From Aeromicrobium sp. Root495 (GTDB lineage Bacteria; Actinomycetota; Actinomycetes; Propionibacteriales; Nocardioidaceae), in assembly GCF_001426755.1 (NCBI RefSeq), contig NZ_LMFJ01000001.1:1111846-1175845 (forward strand): DNA of 64,000 nucleotides, in the 5' to 3' direction. Under the pieces are notes generated by a model that saw nothing but the letters and a program-made list of their open reading frames with translations, searched no databases and was not told the origin of the DNA. Numbering within the stretch: position 1 is the stretch's first letter; every line of letters starts with the position of its first letter. The position numbers and the translations under genes were made by a program. Below, piece after piece: positions 16,431 through 25,133 of this stretch.

Positions 16431-17756
16431 CTAGGCCAGCTCGGTGCGACGCACCTTGCCGGTGGCGGTGCGGGGGAGTGCGTCGAGTCGCTCGTACTCC
16501 TTGGGTCGCTTGGGAGGCGCGAGCCGCTCGACAGCCAGCGCGCGCAGGGCGTCCTCGTCGACCTCGCCCACGTACGCAGCGCACACCCGCTGGCCCCAGC
16601 GCTCGTCCGGACGGCCGAAGACGGCCAGGTCGAGCAGGCCGGGAACGTCGGCCAGGGCGTCCTCCACCTCGGCGGGGTAGACGTTGACACCGCCGCTGAT
16701 GATGAGGTCCGTCCGCCGCGCGTCCAGGTAGACGAGCCCCTTCTCGACCCGGCCCAGGTCGCCCACCGTGAACGCCGGTCCGTCCGGAGTGTCCTTCCAG
16801 GCGGCTGCCGTCTTCTCGGGGTCACGCCAGTACTCGAAGCGCGCCCACTCAGGCACCGAGCACCACAGCTGGTCGTCCGCGTCAGTGGTGATGGTCCGGT
16901 GGGGACGGGCCGCGCCCAGCGTGCCGGGGCTCGCCTGCCACACCGGCGCCGGGCAGGCGGTCCACTGGCCCTCGGTGGAGCCGTAGAACTCCCACACGAC
17001 GTCGGTCCCGAACAGCTCGTGGGCCCTTCGGCGGACCGGCTCGGGGCAGGGCGCCCCCGCATGGGCGACGAGCCGGAACGACGAGACGTCGGGCTGCTCC
17101 CCGGTCTCGTCGAGGTGCTGGAAGAGCCGTTGCAGGTGTGCCGGAACGCAGAACATCGACGTGGGGCGCAGGGGCAGTGCGGCGAGGAGGCCCTGCGGCG
17201 AGAAGGTCGGCAGGACCGCGATCGAGCCGCCCGCCAGCAAGGTGCCCATGGCGAAGCGCAGAGGGGCTGAGTGGTAGACCGGGGAGACCACGAGGTCGAG
17301 GTCGTCGGCGCGGAAGCCCCACAGCTCGCGCTCCTCGAGCGCGAGGACCGCGGAGTTCTCGTCGCTCAGCAGCCCGGACCAGACGCCCTTGGGCCGACCG
17401 GTGGTGCCCGACGTGAAGTGCATCGGCCGAGCACGCGGGAAGTCCGCCAGGTCGCCGTCAGCGGGACCGTCCGCAAGGGCGCGGAGCTCGTCCTCGTCGA
17501 GCACCTGCAGCGCCGGCTCGACGTCGGCGATGATCCCGTCGCGCTCCCACGGCGTGAGCCGCGGGTCCAGCGGCACGGGCACGACGCCGGACCGGAGCGC
17601 CCCGAGGACGACGCTCACGTAGGTGGGCGATCCTGCGACGCTGAGCGCGACACGGTCGCCGGTGCCGAGTCCGCGCCGAGCCAGCGACGCCGCGACGGCC
17701 CGCTGCTCGCGCTCGCTGGCCTCGGCCGTGAGGATGGTGGGGTGGATGGGGCTCAC
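16431..17756 (-). CDS. acyl-CoA synthetase, class I adenylate-forming family
   Basis: The 441-residue enzyme activates a carboxylic acid as an acyl-adenylate and then a thioester. It has the P-loop FTSGTTGRPKGV near residue 117, FYGSTEG near 260, the hinge segment with LVYLDARRTDLIISGGVNVYP near 345, and PRTATGKVRR with the catalytic C-terminal lysine. It is short for the family (usually about 500 residues), mostly by a compact N-terminus. The GTG at 17756 is favoured because two AGGAG motifs precede it, giving MSPIHPTIL. Substrate is not readable. It is convergent with the GlxA-like regulator across the repeat array. Confidence 0.87.
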   Translation of the reverse strand: MSPIHPTILTAEASEREQRAVAASLARRGLGTGDRVALSVAGSPTYVSVVLGALRSGVVPVPLDPRLTPWERDGIIADVEPALQVLDEDELRALADGPADGDLADFPRARPMHFTSGTTGRPKGVWSGLLSDENSAVLALEERELWGFRADDLDLVVSPVYHSAPLRFAMGTLLAGGSIAVLPTFSPQGLLAALPLRPTSMFCVPAHLQRLFQHLDETGEQPDVSSFRLVAHAGAPCPEPVRRRAHELFGTDVVWEFYGSTEGQWTACPAPVWQASPGTLGAARPHRTITTDADDQLWCSVPEWARFEYWRDPEKTAAAWKDTPDGPAFTVGDLGRVEKGLVYLDARRTDLIISGGVNVYPAEVEDALADVPGLLDLAVFGRPDERWGQRVCAAYVGEVDEDALRALAVERLAPPKRPKEYERLDALPRTATGKVRRTELA

Positions 17757-17888
17757 GTGACTCCTGTGACTCCTGGGTGAGAGTTGGCTCACGATGAGTG
17801 CAGGTTCCGGGGCCGTCAACGTGATCCTCTCCGCGAAGTATGGTTCACTCGACGACGGACTGTTCCCGACCCCCGTAGGTGATCATCT

Positions 17889-18752
17889 GTGGCTTCCCCC
17901 CGCCACACACGTGTCGCACCGCGTCGCGTGGCCCCTAAGCAGTGGCGACGGCAGCTGACCCGAGTGGCCCTTCCGGCCCTCGGATTCGTCGTCGTCGCGG
18001 GTGCCGCCACCGCCGCAGTCGTCCATGACGCCGAGATCGCGCCGGTCAGCGCTGCTGCCGCCGCCCCGGCGTCCAAGCCTGACTCCACCGACATCATCGG
18101 CAGCGCGCTGGCCGAGGAGCCCGAGATCACCCGCAGTGCCGACCGCCCGCAGCTGGCCGACGCCGCCGCTGCCGATCCCGACATCGACGGCACGCTCGTC
18201 GTGCTGAAGGACGGCGTCGAGGTCCACGCCGACTCCGAGGGCAAGTCCCCCGTGCTGGCCACGCTCGACGAGGGCGACCGCGTCGACGTCACCGGCCGCA
18301 CCAAGGGCGGGTGGACCGAGATCGTCCGCAAGGACCTCCCGCGCTGGGTGCGCTCCAAGGAGGTCGCCAAGAACCTCCCGCTCGGCAAGGCGCCGTGCGC
18401 CGCCGGGTCCGGCGTGGAGGGCGGGCTCCAGCCCGACACCGTCAAGGTCTACCGCGCCGTGTGCGCCCGCTTCCCGCAGATCACGCGCTATGGCGGTACT
18501 GCCGGCCGCGGGGAGCACGCCACCGGCCAGGCCCTCGACATCATGGTCTCCAGCGACCTCGGCAACGAGATCGCCGCGTTCCTGCAGGAGAACCGCGCCA
18601 AGCTGGGCGTCGAGTACCTCATCTGGCGTCAGCGCATCTGGCGTCCGGCCACCTCGGCCTCCTGGCGCGGCATGAGCTCGCGCGGCAGCGCCACGGCCAA
18701 CCACATGGACCACGTCCACGTCACCACCTACGGCAACGCTGCCACGGAGTGA
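17889..18752 (+). CDS. secreted SH3-like/VanY-like C-terminal domain protein
   Basis: The 287-residue product (GTG 17889) has a basic N-terminus, a membrane-spanning or signal helix (LPALGFVVVAGAATAAVV, about 28-45) and an acidic linker. An SH3-type domain around 95-165 (LVVLKDGVEVHADSEGKSP) follows. The C-terminal domain from about 175 has GGTAGRGEHATGQALDIM and SATANHMDHVHVTTYG, whose His and Asp residues resemble the zinc site of D-Ala-D-Ala carboxypeptidase-like domains. It probably acts on or binds peptidoglycan outside the membrane, although activity is not proven. The coaE gene begins four bases after its stop. Confidence 0.8.
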   Translation: MASPRHTRVAPRRVAPKQWRRQLTRVALPALGFVVVAGAATAAVVHDAEIAPVSAAAAAPASKPDSTDIIGSALAEEPEITRSADRPQLADAAAADPDIDGTLVVLKDGVEVHADSEGKSPVLATLDEGDRVDVTGRTKGGWTEIVRKDLPRWVRSKEVAKNLPLGKAPCAAGSGVEGGLQPDTVKVYRAVCARFPQITRYGGTAGRGEHATGQALDIMVSSDLGNEIAAFLQENRAKLGVEYLIWRQRIWRPATSASWRGMSSRGSATANHMDHVHVTTYGNAATE

Positions 18753-18756
18753 CCGC

Positions 18757-19353
18757 GTGACCACGATCGTGCTCACCGGTGGCATCGGCACCGGCAAGAG
18801 CACGGTCAGCCGTCAGCTCGCCCAGCACGGCGCTGTCGTGGTCGACTACGACCTCCTGGCCCGCGAGGCCGTCGAGCCCGGCTCGCCGGGCCTGAGCGCC
18901 ATCGTGGAGCGCTTCGGCGACGGCGTCCTGTCGCCCGACGGCACCCTCGACCGGCCGGCGCTCGGCTCCATCGTCTTCGCCGACGAGGCCGCTCGGCGCG
19001 ACCTCGAGGCCATCACCCATCCCGCGGTCAGGGACCTGGCCGTGCAGCAGGTCCTCGCTGCAGGCCCCGACGCCGTGGTGGTCCACGACATCCCGCTGTT
19101 CGTGGAGTCCGGCGCGGCGCCGCCCCACGACCTCGTCGTGGTGGTGGACGTGCCCGAGTCGGTGCAGGTGGAACGACTCGTGCGCGACCGAGGCATGACC
19201 GAGGACGAGGCGCACGCCCGCATCGCGGCCCAGGCCTCTCAAGAGCAGCGTCTGGCCGTCGCCGACGTCGTGCTCGACAACGCGGGGACCCCCGACGAGC
19301 TGATCGCCGCCGTCGACGCCCTCTGGACCCGCCTCACCACCTCCGCTTCCTGA
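18757..19353 (+). CDS. coaE: dephospho-CoA kinase
   Basis: CoaE phosphorylates dephospho-CoA in the last step of coenzyme A synthesis. The 198-residue protein begins at GTG 18757 with the P-loop GGIGTGKST (residues 8-16). It also has DYDLLAREAVEPGSPGL and the conserved EAITHPAVRD segment, with length normal for the family. In many actinobacteria coaE lies close to rpsA. Here they are separated by about 4 kb holding a regulator, a repeat array, an acyl-CoA synthetase and the VanY-like gene just upstream, with which it is probably co-transcribed. Confidence 0.95.
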   Translation: MTTIVLTGGIGTGKSTVSRQLAQHGAVVVDYDLLAREAVEPGSPGLSAIVERFGDGVLSPDGTLDRPALGSIVFADEAARRDLEAITHPAVRDLAVQQVLAAGPDAVVVHDIPLFVESGAAPPHDLVVVVDVPESVQVERLVRDRGMTEDEAHARIAAQASQEQRLAVADVVLDNAGTPDELIAAVDALWTRLTTSAS

Positions 19354-19410
19354 CGGGCTCAGGCGGCGGTCTTGCTCTCTGGGCCTGTCGAAGGGTGCCG
19401 GACATGACGA

Positions 19411-19447
19411 AGGGCCGCCGAACGCCGGGGGAAGCGTCGACGGCCCT
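19411..19447. terminator. possible terminator between coaE and the sigma factor gene
   Basis: AGGGCCG (19411-19417) and CGGCCCT (19441-19447) can pair across a 23-base loop between two convergent genes. The long loop makes it a weak candidate. Confidence 0.4.
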
Positions 19448-19466
19448 GCGCCATCAATGACTGCGA

Positions 19467-20417
19467 CTAGGCAGCCAGCTCGGGGTCCGCGATGCGGCGG
19501 AGCGTCTGCAGTGCCTGGCGCTCCAGCTGGCGGACGCGCTCGGCCGAGATGCCGTGGCGCTTGCCGATGTCGGCCAGCTTCTGCTGGCGTCCGTCGAGCA
19601 GGCCGTAGCGGGCCCGCACGATGTCGGCCTCACGCGGCTCCAGGTGGTCGATGAGCGACTCGATGAGGTGCTTGGTCTCGTCGTCGAGCACGGCCAGGTC
19701 GGGACCCGGCTCCGTGCCACGGGCGATGAGGTCGCCCAGCGACGTGTCGCCGTCCTCGTCGACAGGGGAGTCCAGGCTCACGTGGTCGCGGCCCCACGCC
19801 ATCAGGTCGATGACGCGGTTGACGTCCATGCCCAGCTCCTCGGCCACCTCGAACGGCTCCGGGTCGCGCCCGAGCTCGCGCTCGAGGTTGCGGCGGGCGG
19901 CCGTGACCTGGTTGAGCTCCTCGACGACGTGCACGGGGAGGCGGACCACACGGGCCTGCTGCGCGATGCCGCGCGTGATGGCCTGGCGGACCCACCACGT
20001 GGCGTAGGTGGAGAACTTGAAGCCCTTGGCGTAGTCGAACTTCTCGACGGCGCGGATGAGACCGGTGTTGCCCTCCTGCACGAGGTCGAGCATCGGCATG
20101 GCCGAGCGACCGTACTTGCGGGCGATGGAGACCACGAGGCGCAGGTTGGCCTGGATGAACTCCTGCAGGGCGCGGTCACCCTCGTCGGCGATGAACTGCA
20201 GCTCCTCGAGGGAGGCGCGCTTGGGGGCCCCGCCCTTGGCGCGGCCGATACGGCCGGACTCGAGCAGGTGGCGCGCGAACAGGCCGGCCTCGATGGTCTT
20301 GCTGAGCTCGACCTCACGCGCGGCGTCGAGCAGCGGCGTGCGGGCGATCTCGGCGAGGTACATGCCGACGCTGTCCTTGCCCTCGATGGACTCGGCCCGG
20401 TTGGTCTTGGTGCTCAT
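19467..20417 (-). CDS. RNA polymerase sigma-70 family sigma factor, SigB/HrdB-like
   Basis: The 316-residue protein has region 1.2 (DSVGMYLAEIARTPLLDAAREVELS), region 2 with MLDLVQEGNTGLIRAVEKFDYAKG and FSTYATWWVRQAI, region 3 and region 4 (LADIGKRHGISAERVRQLERQAL). It lacks the long region 1.1 extension of the primary factor, which fits a group 2 factor such as mycobacterial SigB (323 residues). It binds core RNA polymerase and directs it to -10/-35 promoters, probably under stress or in stationary phase. GGAGGGCTGAGAC precedes the ATG at 20417. Confidence 0.92.
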   Translation of the reverse strand: MSTKTNRAESIEGKDSVGMYLAEIARTPLLDAAREVELSKTIEAGLFARHLLESGRIGRAKGGAPKRASLEELQFIADEGDRALQEFIQANLRLVVSIARKYGRSAMPMLDLVQEGNTGLIRAVEKFDYAKGFKFSTYATWWVRQAITRGIAQQARVVRLPVHVVEELNQVTAARRNLERELGRDPEPFEVAEELGMDVNRVIDLMAWGRDHVSLDSPVDEDGDTSLGDLIARGTEPGPDLAVLDDETKHLIESLIDHLEPREADIVRARYGLLDGRQQKLADIGKRHGISAERVRQLERQALQTLRRIADPELAA

Positions 20418-20518
20418 GTCTCAGCCCTCCTGGTTGTTGCTCTGTACTGGTGCAACGTCGCAGGTCAGCCCGGGATTCCGCTCTCAGGTGATTCTTTGGG
20501 TCACAGTGCTATGGCGGG

Positions 20519-20524
20519 TAGCGT
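20519..20524 (+). promoter_or_regulatory. leaderless -10 element deciding the hydrolase start
   Basis: TAGCGT is followed by seven bases and the GTG at 20532. This favours 20532 over the in-frame ATG at 20511, which lies upstream of the element. Confidence 0.5.
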
Positions 20525-20531
20525 CGGCCGC

Positions 20532-21317
20532 GTGAACATCGTGGAACGCGGTTCCGGCCGTCCCGTCGTCCTGGTTCACGGTTTCCCCGTCGACCACCGG
20601 AGCATGCTTCCGCTCGACGGCTGGCTCGACGAGCCGGGCGCCTGGCGCAGGATCTACGTCGACCTGCCGTTCGTGCGGGGCAGCGACTCCAGCCGGGCCA
20701 TCGAGTCGTCCGACGACGTGCTCGCCGAGCTCGTGGACACCCTGGACCGACTCATCGGTCCCGGCGAGTCGTACCTGGTCGTCGGTAGCTCGTTCGGTGG
20801 CCTGCTCTCCTCACGGATCGCCCATGACGACCCTCGCGTGGTCGGGCTCGCCCTGCTCGAGCCTGCGGTCATCGCCGACCACGCGCGCCGAGACGTTCCT
20901 CCCCACGTCGTGCTGCACGAGGATCCCGATGCACTCGCGGCCGTCGACCCCGCGCTGGCGCAGGAGTATGCGGAGATGTCGGTCGTACAGTCGGCCGAGG
21001 GCCTCCAGGTGTTCGCCGAGTCCGTGCACGCGGGGCTCGAGGCGGCCGACCCGACGGTGGTGGCCCGCGTGGAGCAGAAGTACTCGCTCACCGGCGGTGA
21101 GGCCGAGGTGGGGTATGACGGTCCGACCCTCGTCGTCACGGGTCGGCAGGACCACGTGGTCGGGTACCAGGACCAGCTCGATCTGCTCGACCGGTACCCG
21201 CGTGCGACGTTCGCGCTGCTCGACTCGGCGGGGCACAACGCCCACCTGGAGCGCCCCGACGTGGTGGGGGCACTTCTGAGGGACTGGCTCGTCCGCGTGG
21301 GCGCCGCGTCGGACTGA
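20532..21317 (+). CDS. alpha/beta fold hydrolase
   Basis: The 261-residue protein begins MNIVERGSGRPVVLVHGFPVDH, with the oxyanion-hole HGFP motif. It has the nucleophile elbow VGSSFGGLL (GxSxG, about residue 80), a late acid in TGRQDHVVGY and the catalytic His in SAGHNAHLERPD. It is a soluble esterase/lipase-like hydrolase of unknown substrate. The GTG start at 20532 rests on the leaderless TAGCGT element; an ATG at 20511 would add seven residues. It is divergent from the sigma factor gene. Confidence 0.85.
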   Translation: MNIVERGSGRPVVLVHGFPVDHRSMLPLDGWLDEPGAWRRIYVDLPFVRGSDSSRAIESSDDVLAELVDTLDRLIGPGESYLVVGSSFGGLLSSRIAHDDPRVVGLALLEPAVIADHARRDVPPHVVLHEDPDALAAVDPALAQEYAEMSVVQSAEGLQVFAESVHAGLEAADPTVVARVEQKYSLTGGEAEVGYDGPTLVVTGRQDHVVGYQDQLDLLDRYPRATFALLDSAGHNAHLERPDVVGALLRDWLVRVGAASD

Positions 21318-21328
21318 CCCAGGTGGGC

Positions 21329-22162
21329 TCAGAACTCCTGGTGGCTGCGCGGGTCGCCGCCGATGCGCTGGCCGGTGGCGAGCGACGCGATCTGTGCCAG
21401 GTCGCCGTCGTCGAGGGTGGCGCCGAAGATGTCGAGGTTGGCGCGGAAGCGCTCGGGCGTGGCCGACTTGGGGATGGGCGCTGCGCCGATCTGCGTGTGC
21501 CACCGCAGCACCACCTGGCCAGGGGTCAGGCCGTGCTTCTCGCCGATCTCGGCCAGCACGGGCTCGTCGAGCAGGCCGGTCTTGCGGCCGAGCGGCGTCC
21601 AGCTCTGGGTCACGGTGCCGAGCTCGGCGTCGGCGGCGCGCTGCTCCTCCTGGGGGAAGTACGGGTGCAGCTCCACCTGGTTCACGGCCGGGGCGACCCC
21701 GGTGGCCGCCACGATGCGCTCGAGGTGCTCGGGCAGGAAGTTGGAGACACCGATCGACGCGGCGAGCCCCGCCTCACGCAGCTCCACGAGGGCGGCCCAC
21801 GTCTCCACGTACTTGTCCTCGAGCGGGTTGGGCCAGTGGATCAGGTAGAGGTCGACGTGGTCGAGCCCGAGACGCTCGAGCGAGGCCTCCAGCTCGACGC
21901 GCGGACCCTCCGAGCCGTGCCCCGAGCCCGGGAGCTTGGTGGTGACGAACAGGTCGTCCCGGGCAGCTCCGGACTCGGCGATGCCGCGCCCCACCTCCAC
22001 CTCGTTCTCGTACCGCGTGGCGGTGTCGAGCAGGCGGTAGCCGGCCTCGATCGCCTGCACGAAGAGACCGGGGGCCTCGTCGCCGTTGATCGAGTAGGTG
22101 CCGAAGCCCAGGGCGGGCATGGAGCGGCCGTCGTTGAGGGTCAGGAGGGGTGCGGTAGCCAT
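21329..22162 (-). CDS. aldo/keto reductase
   Basis: The 277-residue enzyme is an NADPH-dependent reductase of carbonyl compounds with a TIM-barrel fold. The catalytic set is visible: GYRLLDTATRYENE (Asp and Tyr), VTTKLPGSGHG (Lys) and LYLIHWPNP (His). The cofactor loop near the end reads PIPKSATPERFRANLDIF, close to the 2,5-diketo-D-gluconate reductase type. It starts at ATG 22162 and follows the alcohol dehydrogenase gene by 26 bases on the same strand, suggesting one transcript for two redox enzymes. Substrate unknown. Confidence 0.92.
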   Translation of the reverse strand: MATAPLLTLNDGRSMPALGFGTYSINGDEAPGLFVQAIEAGYRLLDTATRYENEVEVGRGIAESGAARDDLFVTTKLPGSGHGSEGPRVELEASLERLGLDHVDLYLIHWPNPLEDKYVETWAALVELREAGLAASIGVSNFLPEHLERIVAATGVAPAVNQVELHPYFPQEEQRAADAELGTVTQSWTPLGRKTGLLDEPVLAEIGEKHGLTPGQVVLRWHTQIGAAPIPKSATPERFRANLDIFGATLDDGDLAQIASLATGQRIGGDPRSHQEF

Positions 22163-22188
22163 CTCTCCACCGTAGCCAGGACGGCTGC

Positions 22189-23226
22189 TCAACCCAACGT
22201 GGAGACGTCGATGACGGCGCGGTAGCGGACGTCGCCGTCGACGACCTTGTCGTAGTAGGCGTCGACCTCGTTCGCGTCGATGACCTCGACGGTCGCCGTG
22301 ATGTCGTGCTCGGCGCAGAAGTCGAGCATCTCCTGGGTCTCGGCGAGCCCGCCGACCATGGACCCCTCGACCTTGCGACGCATCGAGAGGAGCGAGAACG
22401 CGCCCACCTCGAGCGACTCGCTGGGAGCGCCGAGGTTGACCATGGCGCCGCCCCGGTCCAGGAGCCCGAGGAAGCTGTCGAGGTCGACGGCCGAGCCCAC
22501 CGTGTTGAGGATCAGGTCGAAGGAGCCCTGGAGGTCGTCGAGCACGCCGTCGTCCGCGGTGGCGTAGTAGTGCGCGGCGCCGAAGGACAGCCCGTCCTCC
22601 TTCTTGGCGTCGGTGCGGCTGAGGACGCTCACCTCCGCGCCCATGGCGGCGGCGATCTTGACGGCCACGTGGCCGAGGCCGCCCAGGCCGATGACACCCA
22701 CGCGGGTGTCCTCGGTGACGCCGTGGCGCTTGAGCGGGGCGTAGGTGGTGATGCCGGCGCACAGCAGCGGCGTGGTGGCGGCCAGGTCGACCCCCTGGGG
22801 GACCTTCACGACGAAGTGGTCGCGCACCACGACCTCGTTGCTGTAGCCGCCGTACGTGATCTCGCCGTGGTAGTCCTTCGCGGAGTACGTCTGCACGACG
22901 CCCTTCTCGCAGAACTGCTCCTCGCCGTCCTTGCACGCGTCGCACTCGAGGCAGGAGTCGACGAAGCAGCCCACGCCCACGACGTCGCCCACCTGGTGGT
23001 CGGTGACCTCGGAGCCGACCTCGCTCACGGTGCCGACGATCTCGTGGCCGGGCGTCATCGGGAAGATGCCCTGGCCCCACTCGTCGCGGGCCTGGTGGAT
23101 GTCGGAGTGACAGATGCCGGCGAACCGGATGTCGATGCGCACGTCGTCGGCGCGGAGCTCGCGTCGGTCGAGCTGCACCTGCTCGAACGCGGCGCCTGCG
23201 TCGGGGGTGGAGAGTGCTGCAGTCAT
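22189..23226 (-). CDS. zinc-dependent NAD(P)-dependent alcohol dehydrogenase
   Basis: The 345-residue enzyme is of the cinnamyl-type medium-chain dehydrogenase family, interconverting alcohols and aldehydes. The catalytic zinc site is CHSDIH with GHE (GHEIVGTV), and the structural zinc site is CLECDACKDGEEQFC. The cofactor fold carries GLGGLGHVAVKIA followed by SVLSRT, which favours NADP. AAGGAGCACCC precedes the ATG at 23226. It resembles mycobacterial AdhC (Rv3045). The downstream aldo/keto reductase is likely co-transcribed. Confidence 0.92.
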   Translation of the reverse strand: MTAALSTPDAGAAFEQVQLDRRELRADDVRIDIRFAGICHSDIHQARDEWGQGIFPMTPGHEIVGTVSEVGSEVTDHQVGDVVGVGCFVDSCLECDACKDGEEQFCEKGVVQTYSAKDYHGEITYGGYSNEVVVRDHFVVKVPQGVDLAATTPLLCAGITTYAPLKRHGVTEDTRVGVIGLGGLGHVAVKIAAAMGAEVSVLSRTDAKKEDGLSFGAAHYYATADDGVLDDLQGSFDLILNTVGSAVDLDSFLGLLDRGGAMVNLGAPSESLEVGAFSLLSMRRKVEGSMVGGLAETQEMLDFCAEHDITATVEVIDANEVDAYYDKVVDGDVRYRAVIDVSTLG

Positions 23227-23330
23227 GGGTGCTCCTTGGTGTGGCCGGGGGTAGTTGCGTGTTCATCCACCGTCCCAAACCGAGCGCGGCCCGCAACCTG
23301 AGACGGGCGGAGGTTTCTCACACCGGTGGG

Positions 23331-25133
23331 TCAGCCCAAGGCCCGGTCGAGGTTGGTGGCAGCGCTGATGAGGGCCAGGTGTGTGAACGCCTGGGGGAAG
23401 TTGCCGAGCTGGAGCCCGTCGAGGCCCACCTGCTCCGCGTAGAGCCCGAGGTGGTTGGCGTAGGAGAACATCTTCTCCAGCGCCAGTCGGGCGTCCTCGA
23501 GCCGTCCTGCCCGGGTGAGCGCCTCGACGTACCAGAACGAGCACAGCGAGAACGTGCCCTCCTGGCCGTGGAGCCCGTCGTCGAGCGAGTCCTGGTCGTA
23601 GCGGAAGACGAGGCTGTCGGAGACCAGCCGCTCCTCGATGGCCTCGAGCGTGTGCAGGAAGCGCGGGTCGTTGGGGGAGAGGAACTTGACCATGGGCATG
23701 AGCAGCACGCCGGCGTCGAGCGTGTCGGCACCCTCGTGCTGCATGAAGGCCTTCACGTCGTCGTCCCACGCGGTGTCCATGATGCGCTGGTAGATCTCGT
23801 CGCGCACCGAGGACCATGCCTCCAGGTCGCCGGGGAGCCCGCGCTGACGGGCGATGCGGATCATGCGCTCCACCGCCACCCAGGCCATGAGGCGCGAGGT
23901 GGTGTGGTGCCGAGGCTCGTCGCGGATCTCCCACATGCCGGCGTCGGGCTGGTCCCAGTTCTTCATGAGCCAGCCGACGACGCGTGTCATGTCGGCCCAG
24001 GCGTCGGCACTGATGCCGGGACCGTACTTGTTGAAGAGATAGATGGAGTCGATGAGCTCGCCGTAGATGTCGAGCTGGAGCTGTCCCGCGGCCGCGTTGC
24101 CGACGCGCACGGGGGCGGAGTCCTGGTAGCCCGTGAGGTGGTCGAGCACCTGCTCGTCGTCGGGGATGTTGCCGTCGATGTCGTAGAGGACCCGCAGCGG
24201 TCCGAGGCCGCCGTCCTTGTCGTCGCCGATGCGCTCGGAGAGCCAGCGCACGAACGCCGCAGCCTCGTCGGTGAAGCCGAGCCGCAGCAGCGCGTAGAGG
24301 GTGAAGCCGGCGTCGCGCATCCACACGAAGCGGTAGTCCCAGTTGCGGTCGCCGCCGATGGCCTCCGGCAGGCTCGTCGTGGGCGCGGCCACGAGGGCGC
24401 CGCTGGGCTCGTGGGTGAGGAGCTTGAGGGTGATGGCCGAGCGCTCCACCATCTCGCGCCACCGACCCCGGTACGTGCTCTGCTCGATCCAGTCGCGCCA
24501 GAATCCCACGGTGCAGTCGAAGAGGTCGGCGGTGTCGGACTCGTCGCACGCCTGGCACTCGTCGCCGTCCTGGAGCGACTCCAGCACGAAGAGGGCCGAG
24601 GTGCCGGCCTCCAGGACGGTCTCGGCCACGACGTCGCCGTCGGTCGTGGTGAGCTCCACGGTGGAGCTCAGCCCCAGACGCACGCTCTCGGAGGAGATGG
24701 TGACCCGGCGCTCGTCGTGCGCCTCCGTGGTGGGGTGCTCACGGCCGAAGTCGGGACGGGCCGAGAGGCTGGTGCGGAACCGGATGCTGCCACGCACCGA
24801 CGTGACACGACGGACGAGCCGCTGGCGGTGCTCCGGGTCGTGCGCCGAGAGCACCGGCATGAAGTCGTGCACCTCGAGCAGCCCGCCCTCGGTGTGGAAC
24901 CGCGTGACCAGGATCGCCGACTCCGGCACGTAGAACTGGCGCGTGGTGACGCTCCCGTCGATGGGCTCGACGGTCCAGGAGCCGCCCTTCTCCTGGTCGA
25001 GGATCGATGCGAAGATGCTGGGCGAGTCGAACCGTGGGGCGCAGAACCAGTCGACCGTCCCGTCGATCGCCACCAGGGCGGCGGTGCGGAGGTCGCCCAC
25101 CAGGCCGTGGTCGGAGATCGCCGTCCAGGTCAT
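23331..25133 (-). CDS. glycoside hydrolase family 15 protein
   Basis: The 600-residue cytoplasmic enzyme has an N-terminal beta-sandwich domain and a C-terminal (alpha/alpha)6 barrel. Segments typical of GH15 include [26 protein letters not shown] at the N-terminus, [23 protein letters not shown] near 295 and [19 protein letters not shown] near 420; the acid pair around the last is in the region of the catalytic residues. Actinobacterial members include glucoamylase-like proteins and trehalases, so trehalose or maltose-type sugars are likely substrates. The ATG at 25133 overlaps the zwf stop codon (ATGA), linking glucose release to the pentose phosphate pathway. Confidence 0.92.
   Translation of the reverse strand: MTWTAISDHGLVGDLRTAALVAIDGTVDWFCAPRFDSPSIFASILDQEKGGSWTVEPIDGSVTTRQFYVPESAILVTRFHTEGGLLEVHDFMPVLSAHDPEHRQRLVRRVTSVRGSIRFRTSLSARPDFGREHPTTEAHDERRVTISSESVRLGLSSTVELTTTDGDVVAETVLEAGTSALFVLESLQDGDECQACDESDTADLFDCTVGFWRDWIEQSTYRGRWREMVERSAITLKLLTHEPSGALVAAPTTSLPEAIGGDRNWDYRFVWMRDAGFTLYALLRLGFTDEAAAFVRWLSERIGDDKDGGLGPLRVLYDIDGNIPDDEQVLDHLTGYQDSAPVRVGNAAAGQLQLDIYGELIDSIYLFNKYGPGISADAWADMTRVVGWLMKNWDQPDAGMWEIRDEPRHHTTSRLMAWVAVERMIRIARQRGLPGDLEAWSSVRDEIYQRIMDTAWDDDVKAFMQHEGADTLDAGVLLMPMVKFLSPNDPRFLHTLEAIEERLVSDSLVFRYDQDSLDDGLHGQEGTFSLCSFWYVEALTRAGRLEDARLALEKMFSYANHLGLYAEQVGLDGLQLGNFPQAFTHLALISAATNLDRALG

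Noticed and set aside
16212..17270. Protein gene reading through the repeat array
   Set aside because: The frames are low-complexity Arg/Pro/Ser products of the repeats, and the acyl-CoA synthetase is on the other strand.
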